A DNA stretch of 64,000 nucleotides from Aureibacter tunicatorum (GTDB lineage Bacteria; Bacteroidota; Bacteroidia; Cytophagales; Cyclobacteriaceae): positions 62,001 to 126,000 of the forward strand of contig NZ_AP025308.1 of assembly GCF_036492635.1 (NCBI RefSeq), in the 5' to 3' direction. This document shows, piece by piece, positions 58,776 through 64,000 of this stretch (positions within the stretch are counted from its first letter, which is position 1; every line of letters begins with the position of its first letter). The notes beneath the pieces were generated by a model. That model was given only the letters and a program-made list of their open reading frames with translations, was not told the origin of the DNA and made no database searches. The position numbers and the translations under genes are program-made.

Positions 58776-59164
58776 TACACCTATAAAAATATTCAGAGTT
58801 CTAAAATGTTTAAATAGTGCTTGGTTTGAACTTTGCGAAACCATTAACAACTCTAATCTTAAAAATAAAATTTATTATATTTACAAGAAATAATTTACAC
58901 CTATAAAACAAATTTAATTTAAATTTCCATCGCCCAAAACCAATACTATATTAACAAATCAAAATTAAACAGAAAACAACCTAACAACCATCAAAACCTA
59001 AAATACAACCCATTACAAAATAATTCAACATAAACAATGATACTAAGCCGACATCTTATACGTTAAAATTTCATCAATAATGACTTTCAATTAAGGCCTT
59101 GATTTAGGATATTTACATTGAGAACTCATTTGAGCACTTATTAAAATAATATAATATTTTATAT
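58776..59164. other. Intergenic region between nitroreductase and sugar transporter
   Basis: About 390 bp of AT-rich DNA between divergent genes. No further gene, hairpin or full promoter could be supported; a single TATTTAC-like box at about 59109 resembles one upstream of the SSS symporter, without clear meaning. Confidence 0.5.
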
Positions 59165-60463
59165 ATGTCTACTATCACAAAAGAAAGTCATTCTCCAAAA
59201 AAACAGCAGGAGAAGACAAATTATACGGTCCCATTTCTGATAATGGTTTTTTTATTTTTCATCGTTGGTTTTCTTACAGTTGTAAACCAACAACTCCAAG
59301 GACCATTAAAAGATGTTTTCGATCTTAACAACTTACAAACTACTCTAGTTACATTTTCCTTCTTTTTGGCTTATCCTATCATGGGTACACCGGCAGGTAA
59401 ACTTGTGGACAAGTATGGGTACAAAGGAACACTAATCATTGCTTTAGGGATACTTGCCTTGGCTATGCTTTCATTTCTAGGAGCTGCGTATTTGGAATCA
59501 TTTGGAATTTTCTTGGTAGCATCATTTATTGTGGGAGCTGCATTGACTACTTTGCAAGTAGTTATTAATCCATATATCTCAGTATTAGGGCCTGCTGAGT
59601 CGGCTGCCTCAAGATTGAACTTAGCTGGTGGCATCAACTCTTTAGGTACTGTGTTGGCTCCAATATTTGTAACAGCGGTAATTTTCGGTAGTGATGTAGT
59701 TCATGTCGATGCTGTTTATATGCCTTATATTTTCTTGACTGTCACTACACTAATTATTGCTTTTGTTGTTAGTAGGCTTCATTTACCGGAAATCGCAGGC
59801 ACTACTGCAAAAAATGATGAAGGCGAGGGTAAAGTTGAAGGAAGCGCGTGGAAATTCAGACACCTTGTTTTAGGAATCGTTGCAATTTTCTTTTATGTAG
59901 GTGTTGAAGTGGCTGTTGGAGCTAACTTAACTCTTTTCATAACAGGCGACCTTAGCGCGAATGCCACATTTATGGATGCTGTTGCATCACTTCCAAGCAT
60001 ACTTGGAGGAGGAACCACACTAATAGCATTTGCTGCGACAATGACTTCTCTATACTGGGGAGGATTGATGGTTGGTAGATTGCTATCAGGTTCAGTATTG
60101 AAAGGGATTGATGGTCGCAAACTATTGATTATCGCTGTAAGCTCGGCTATAGTATTATGCGGTATTGGTTTAGTTACCGAAGGAATAGTTAGTGTTGGAG
60201 CATTTGTATTGATGGGCTTGTTCCATTCAGTAATGTGGCCTTGTATATTTACATTAGCGATCAAAGATCTTGGGCCTCATACAAGTCAGGGTTCTGGTCT
60301 TCTTATGATTGGTGTTTTTGGCGGAGCAGTGCTGCCACTTTTACAAGGTGGTCTAGCTGATATGCTAGGAGGTTTTCATATGACATATTTCATCGTTCTT
60401 GTTGGTGAACTATACATATTATACTATGCTTTGGTTGGCTGCAAAGTGATCAAAAAGAAATAA
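59165..60463 (+). CDS. FucP-type MFS sugar transporter
   Basis: 432 residues, twelve helices. Sugar:proton MFS of the FucP/GluP group: FFIVGFLTVVNQQLQGPLKD, AGKLVDKYGYKGTLIIAL, TLQVVINPYISVLGP, AASRLNLAGGINSLGTVLAP and the C-terminal MWPCIFTLAIKDLG. Imports fucose, glucose, galactose or similar hexoses. Start ATG at 59165. Terminator after the stop; an SSS sugar symporter follows on the same strand with its own promoter region. Confidence 0.93.
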   Translation: MSTITKESHSPKKQQEKTNYTVPFLIMVFLFFIVGFLTVVNQQLQGPLKDVFDLNNLQTTLVTFSFFLAYPIMGTPAGKLVDKYGYKGTLIIALGILALAMLSFLGAAYLESFGIFLVASFIVGAALTTLQVVINPYISVLGPAESAASRLNLAGGINSLGTVLAPIFVTAVIFGSDVVHVDAVYMPYIFLTVTTLIIAFVVSRLHLPEIAGTTAKNDEGEGKVEGSAWKFRHLVLGIVAIFFYVGVEVAVGANLTLFITGDLSANATFMDAVASLPSILGGGTTLIAFAATMTSLYWGGLMVGRLLSGSVLKGIDGRKLLIIAVSSAIVLCGIGLVTEGIVSVGAFVLMGLFHSVMWPCIFTLAIKDLGPHTSQGSGLLMIGVFGGAVLPLLQGGLADMLGGFHMTYFIVLVGELYILYYALVGCKVIKKK

Positions 60464-60495
60464 TTAGAATATTATTCAAATAACCAACTAATACT

Positions 60496-60530
60496 AACTC
60501 CTCTTTCAAATATGGAAGGGGAGTTTTTTA
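60496..60530 (+). terminator. Terminator after the FucP-type transporter
   Basis: AACTCC-TC-TTTC paired with GAA-GG-GGAGTT around AAATATG, then six T, 32 bp after the stop. Confidence 0.82.
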
Positions 60531-60555
60531 TTTTACCGTTCAAAAAACTAAAATT

Positions 60556-60580
60556 GTACATAACCGACCTAATAATGTAC
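60556..60580. repeat. Inverted repeat GTACAT-N13-ATGTAC upstream of the SSS symporter
   Basis: Six-base inverted repeat about 90 bp before the symporter start; could be an operator for a sugar regulator, but no regulator gene is near and the match may be chance. Confidence 0.3.
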
Positions 60581-60667
60581 TTACAGATTTATTTTGTATA
60601 TTTACGAGATTGTTAATACAAATCATTGATAAAGCAAACAATTTCAAACTAAAATAAATCTACAAAA

Positions 60668-62230
60668 ATGAGTTTTTCGTACACGGACATTGCAGTGTTC
60701 TTAGGATACTGCCTTCTAATTGTGGGAGTTGGTCTTTGGATGTCGAGAGAAAAAAAAGGGCATGAAAAGAATGCCGAAGACTATTTTCTTGCCAGCAAAT
60801 CACTTCCTTGGTGGGCCATTGGAGCTTCGCTAATCGCTTCCAACATTTCTGCTGAACAATTTATAGGCATGTCAGGATCAGGATATGCGATTGGACTAGG
60901 AATCGCTGCATATGAATGGATGGCTGCTATCACACTAATTCTAGTAGCTAAATTTTTCTTGCCTATTTTCCTTAAAGAAAAAATTTACACTATGCCTCAC
61001 TTTCTTGAAAAAAGATATGATTCAAGAGTTAGAACGAGCATGGCGGTTTTCTGGATATTAGTTTATGTTTTCGTAAACCTTACATCTGTCCTTTATTTAG
61101 GTGCCTTGGCGCTTAAAACCATAATGGGTGTAGACTTAATGTACGGAATTATTGGATTAGCATTATTTTCAGCAGCTTATACTGTTTATGGAGGTCTTAA
61201 AGCCGTTGTATGGACTGATGTGATACAAGTAATTTTTCTAATTGGCGGCGGACTTATAACAACTTATTTAGCATTAGACACTGTTTCTGATGGCAATGGA
61301 TTCATGGCTGGTCTTTTCAAGTTGTACCAAGAAGTTCCTCAAAAATTTGATTTGATTTTAGAAAAAACGCATGCCTCATATAATGATCTTCCTGGAGTTT
61401 CTGTGCTTGTGGGAGCAATGTGGGTAGCGAATATAAGCTATTGGGGATGCAACCAGTACATCATTCAAAGAGCTTTAGCCGCAAAATCTGTAAATGAAGC
61501 TCAGACAGGTTTAGTATTTGCCGGATTTCTTAAATTAGTCATTCCATTAATCGTTGTTATACCAGGTATCGCTGCTTTCGCTCTATCCGCAGACATTGCA
61601 AAACCTGATGAAGCTTATCCTTGGTTATTAAATACCTTCGTTCCTGTAGGCATCAAAGGTTTGGCTTTTGCGGCATTGATAGCCGCAGTAGTATCATCGC
61701 TTAGCTCAATGATCAATAGTGTTTCAACTATTTTCACTATGGACATCTATAAAAACTACTTTGCTAAAGAGAAATCTGAGGCGAATTTGGTAATGGTAGG
61801 TAGAATTGTAAGTGCTGTGGCTTTAATTATAGCTATTCCTATTGCATTCCAACTTTCTGTACTAGACCAAGCTTTTCAATATATTCAGAAATACACAGGA
61901 TATATTAGCCCTGGTGTTGTAGTAATATTTATCTTTGGTTTCTTCTGGAAAAGAGCAACTGCAAACGCGGCATTGTCTGTAGCATTGCTTTCTATTCCAA
62001 TATCTTTGACTATAGACAAGTGGTTGTTCCCTAACATGCCATTTTTAGATCAAATGGGAATAGTGTTCATAACTCTTTCCGCCATTATGATTGGTGTTTC
62101 TGTACTTGACAAAGGACATGAAAAAGGTATCAAAATCAACAGCGACTTATTCAAAACAACTCCAATCTTCAATATTAGCTCAATTATACTGATGGGCTTC
62201 ATTGCGATGATTTACGCGTTGTTTTGGTAA
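60668..62230 (+). CDS. SSS family sodium/sugar symporter (SGLT-like)
   Basis: 520 residues, about fourteen helices. SSS signatures: WWAIGASLIASNISAEQFIG in the first sodium-binding helix, EWMAAITLILVAKFFLPIFL, YTVYGGLKAVVWTDVIQVIFL (in parts) and AALIAAVVSSLSSMINSVST around the second sodium site. Closest in type to vSGLT (sodium/galactose) and related symporters; the substrate is probably a sugar. Ends at a strong palindromic terminator. Confidence 0.94.
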   Translation: MSFSYTDIAVFLGYCLLIVGVGLWMSREKKGHEKNAEDYFLASKSLPWWAIGASLIASNISAEQFIGMSGSGYAIGLGIAAYEWMAAITLILVAKFFLPIFLKEKIYTMPHFLEKRYDSRVRTSMAVFWILVYVFVNLTSVLYLGALALKTIMGVDLMYGIIGLALFSAAYTVYGGLKAVVWTDVIQVIFLIGGGLITTYLALDTVSDGNGFMAGLFKLYQEVPQKFDLILEKTHASYNDLPGVSVLVGAMWVANISYWGCNQYIIQRALAAKSVNEAQTGLVFAGFLKLVIPLIVVIPGIAAFALSADIAKPDEAYPWLLNTFVPVGIKGLAFAALIAAVVSSLSSMINSVSTIFTMDIYKNYFAKEKSEANLVMVGRIVSAVALIIAIPIAFQLSVLDQAFQYIQKYTGYISPGVVVIFIFGFFWKRATANAALSVALLSIPISLTIDKWLFPNMPFLDQMGIVFITLSAIMIGVSVLDKGHEKGIKINSDLFKTTPIFNISSIILMGFIAMIYALFW

Positions 62231-62251
62231 AAACAACTTTATAAATTAAAT

Positions 62252-62285
62252 AAAAAAGCCGGCGAGTTAACTCGCCGGCTTTTTT
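62252..62285. terminator. Strong bidirectional terminator (22-bp perfect palindrome)
   Basis: GCCGGCGAGTT/AACTCGCCGGC at 62258-62279 flanked by six A on the left and six T on the right. The most GC-rich hairpin in the window. It separates the SSS symporter from the convergent zinc-ribbon gene and can stop transcription on both strands. Confidence 0.95.
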
Positions 62286-62305
62286 ATTTTAAGTTTTTTT
62301 AATGA

Positions 62306-62470
62306 TTATCTTTGAATAGCATGAATCTCTTCAGAGCAGCAATTTGTGCATCTCTTAGCTGCGCTTAAGCTTACAAATTGATGCCCACAGTCCAAACATT
62401 CATATTTTGAATTTGTCTTCGTAATCTTCGTAGGATTCGAATAACTCTCTTTTTTTTCTACAGTAGTCAT
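62306..62470 (-). CDS. 54-residue zinc-ribbon protein
   Basis: A small gene read from ATG 62470 to a TAA at 62306-62308: MTTVEKKESYSNPTKI, then a basic linker and YECLDCGHQF ... KRCTNCCSEEIHAI. The two C-x2-C pairs (Cys25-x2-Cys28 and Cys41-x2-Cys44, with an extra Cys45) form a rubredoxin/zinc-ribbon-like metal site. The tail ends 20 bp from the bidirectional terminator. Function unknown; such short ribbons bind nucleic acid or protein partners. Coding potential is judged from the intact frame, motif and terminator. Confidence 0.7.
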   Translation of the reverse strand: MTTVEKKESYSNPTKITKTNSKYECLDCGHQFVSLSAAKRCTNCCSEEIHAIQR

Positions 62471-62774
62471 ACCCAATGTCTTTGAATTTATATAAATTAT
62501 ACTAAATCAAGTCTTTACCTAAAGTCACTAATTTATCAACGTTAATCTTAGCAAAAGCTTTTATTTTACTTCTATTAACATGAATTAGAAAGCATAATTA
62601 TAAAGAAAATAAAATTCAAAAATAAATATTATGATATTATTTTTGAATTAATAATAATTTTAAATTCTTTAAATAAGCTTAATGTCAAAATAATATTTCA
62701 TTAGAACACAATAGTGCCAAACAAGAATTGCATGTTAGTTTTCTAAAATAATCTAAATGAGCAAATCTTCGTTT
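62471..62774. other. AT-rich spacer upstream of ptb
   Basis: No gene or strong structure seen in these 300 bp. It must hold the upstream region of the divergent zinc-ribbon and ptb genes. Confidence 0.5.
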
Positions 62775-62782
62775 TAGATTTG
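62775..62782 (+). promoter_or_regulatory. Candidate -7 element of the ptb-buk operon
   Basis: TAGATTTG, perfect TAnnTTTG match, 51 nt upstream of the ptb ATG. No TTG lies at the expected 17-19 nt further upstream (nearest ATG-like match at 15), so only the -7 box supports it. Confidence 0.4.
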
Positions 62783-62833
62783 GTAGATTAGTGGAAATTG
62801 ACAATCAATTCAAAACCCAAAACCATACCTACT

Positions 62834-63730
62834 ATGTTAAAAAAACTGGCCGACCTAAAACAGCTTTATAAATCAAATGGGACAATTAAACGTTTAGTCC
62901 TATGCTCAGCAGCGGATGAACATTCTCTTTCAGCCGTCAAACTAGCCGTGGAAAATCAAATTATTCATCCAATATTAGTCGGAGATGAAATTAAAATCAA
63001 AAATATAGCCAATTCAATCGATTTCAATACAAAAAATATAGAGATCGTTGACCTAAAAGAAGAGCATCAAATTGTGGAACACTCTATTAAATTAATTAGA
63101 GATGGCAAAGCAGATATTTTGATGAAAGGTAAAATCACTACGGCCAAATTGCTCAAAGGAGTTCTTAACAAAGAATGGGGACTCAAAAAAAATAAAATCC
63201 TATCGCATTTCGCACTTTTCGAAATTCCAGCGTATCACAAATTACTGGCGCTTACAGACGCCGCAATGAACATATCTCCCAGCCTTCAAGATAAGATACA
63301 TATAATAAACAACACCGTAGAATTTCTGCGTAAGCTTGGAGTTGAAACACCTAAAGTTGCTGCTGTAGCAGCTGTAGAAATGGTGAATGAAAAAATGCAA
63401 GCTACTCTTGATGCCGCGCTCTTATCTATCATGTGTCGCAGAGGACAGATAGAAGATTGCATCATCGATGGGCCACTTGCCTTTGATAATGCGATTAGCC
63501 CTGAGAGCAAAGTCCACAAAGGCATTCTAAGCGAGGTAGCAGGCGATGCAGACATATTGTTAGCTCCTGAAATTGAATCAGGAAATGTTCTCTACAAATC
63601 ATTTGTCTTCTTTGCCAACGCACTTGTCGCCAGCGTTATTCTTGGAGCAACAGTACCCATTGTGCTTACATCAAGATCAGATTCAGAAGCTACAAAACTT
63701 TATAGTATCATACTTGCCGCATCAGTTTAG
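62834..63730 (+). CDS. ptb: Phosphate butyryltransferase (phosphate acyltransferase)
   Basis: 298 residues from ATG 62834 (MLKKLADLKQLY); an earlier in-frame TTG adds a tail that is not conserved. Family motifs: PILVGDEIKIKNIA, ADILMKGKITTAKLLKGVLN (in parts), VLCSAADEHS, ITDGPLAFDN-like (here IIDGPLAFDNAIS) and IESGNVLYKSFVFFA. Exchanges CoA and phosphate on butyryl or branched-chain acyl groups. Followed after 3 bp by the butyrate kinase gene, so the pair turns acyl-CoA into acid plus ATP. Confidence 0.92.
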   Translation: MLKKLADLKQLYKSNGTIKRLVLCSAADEHSLSAVKLAVENQIIHPILVGDEIKIKNIANSIDFNTKNIEIVDLKEEHQIVEHSIKLIRDGKADILMKGKITTAKLLKGVLNKEWGLKKNKILSHFALFEIPAYHKLLALTDAAMNISPSLQDKIHIINNTVEFLRKLGVETPKVAAVAAVEMVNEKMQATLDAALLSIMCRRGQIEDCIIDGPLAFDNAISPESKVHKGILSEVAGDADILLAPEIESGNVLYKSFVFFANALVASVILGATVPIVLTSRSDSEATKLYSIILAASV

Positions 63731-63733
63731 TCT

Positions 63734-64000
63734 ATGAAAAAAATAAAAATTCTAGTCATCAATCCTGGCTCCACCTCTACGAAAGTGGCCGTCTTCGAAA
63801 ATAGAGTTTCACTCATTGAAAAATCAATAAATCACAGTTCTCAAGAACTTTCTAAATTCGCTTCGCTCAACGAACAATATGATTTTAGAAAAATGATTAT
63901 ACTTCAATGGCTAAACGAAAGCAATATTGATGTAAATCAACTTGATTATATCATCAGCAGAGGAGGGCTTATTCAGCCTGTTACCTCAGGAATCTATCAA
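63734..64000 (+). CDS. buk: Butyrate kinase (5' part, runs off the right edge)
   Basis: First 89 codons from ATG 63734. Acetokinase-family opening KILVINPGSTSTKVAVFEN (phosphate-1 loop), then SSQELSKFASLNEQYDFRK and DYIISRGGLIQPVTSGIY, the second loop, all as in butyrate kinase. Makes ATP from butyryl-phosphate with the product of the preceding ptb. Starts 3 bp after ptb. Confidence 0.93.
   Translation, partial: MKKIKILVINPGSTSTKVAVFENRVSLIEKSINHSSQELSKFASLNEQYDFRKMIILQWLNESNIDVNQLDYIISRGGLIQPVTSGIYQ

Overview
The window looks like chromosomal DNA of a marine or host-associated member of the Bacteroidota, most likely of the Cytophagales/Flammeovirga-Persicobacter type. The support is a SusC/SusD pair, an ECF sigma factor, a thi operon behind a textbook Bacteroidota promoter (TTTG-N17-TAGCTTTG), lipoproteins with Bacteroidota lipoboxes, a DUF6377-type regulator, AT-rich spacers and weak Shine-Dalgarno signals. 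Sodium-coupled transporters and a sulfatase fit a marine carbohydrate scavenger. The genus is not determined from sequence alone.

Layout. 1-6257 (minus): a Sus-like outer-membrane uptake locus (ECF sigma, SusC, SusD, a third surface lipoprotein running off the left edge). 6538-8308: an S41-like lipoprotein that appears to have lost its catalytic serine, tightly coupled to an EamA/DMT permease. 8431-14004: a very large thioester alpha-2-macroglobulin lipoprotein. 14070-21655: a serine-type sulfatase with a divergent AraC regulator, a TPR/DUF6377 regulator and a SusB-like GH97 alpha-glucosidase. 21884-23961: a small accessory island in which an IS982-like element (5-bp target duplication) has cut the end off a membrane-protein gene just before a second small gene. 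24173-30301: promoter, TPP riboswitch and thiS-C-E-G-H-F. 30315-33255: an Rpn-type nuclease, a gene frameshifted by a 25-bp tandem duplication, and a DUF819 permease. 33361-35636: an EEP-family lipoprotein and an AI-2E/PerM-like membrane protein. 35725-43563: a membrane-anchored nSTAND NTPase with a C-terminal beta-propeller, overlapping a TonB-dependent receptor with an N-terminal TPR region, convergent with a patatin-POTRA-barrel (type Vd-like) phospholipase.

43783-58850 is almost wholly minus strand: a CBS-less IMPDH/GMP reductase, TcdA, NagZ-like GH3 plus AmpG (cell-wall recycling), acetyl-CoA synthetase, a cytidylate-kinase-like protein, a PHP-DASS-TatD operon, a P3A proton ATPase, an eCIS-core (DUF4157) protein and a nitroreductase. 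59165-62230 holds two sugar transporters (FucP-type MFS and an SSS symporter), followed by a strong palindromic terminator and an unlisted 54-residue zinc-ribbon gene. The window ends in ptb-buk (phosphobutyryltransferase and the start of butyrate kinase).

The parts most likely to hide something new are the nSTAND/propeller-TonB receptor pair, the S41-like pseudo-protease coupled to a permease, the two small genes separated by the IS, and the orphan eCIS-core protein. No tRNA, rRNA or CRISPR array was seen.
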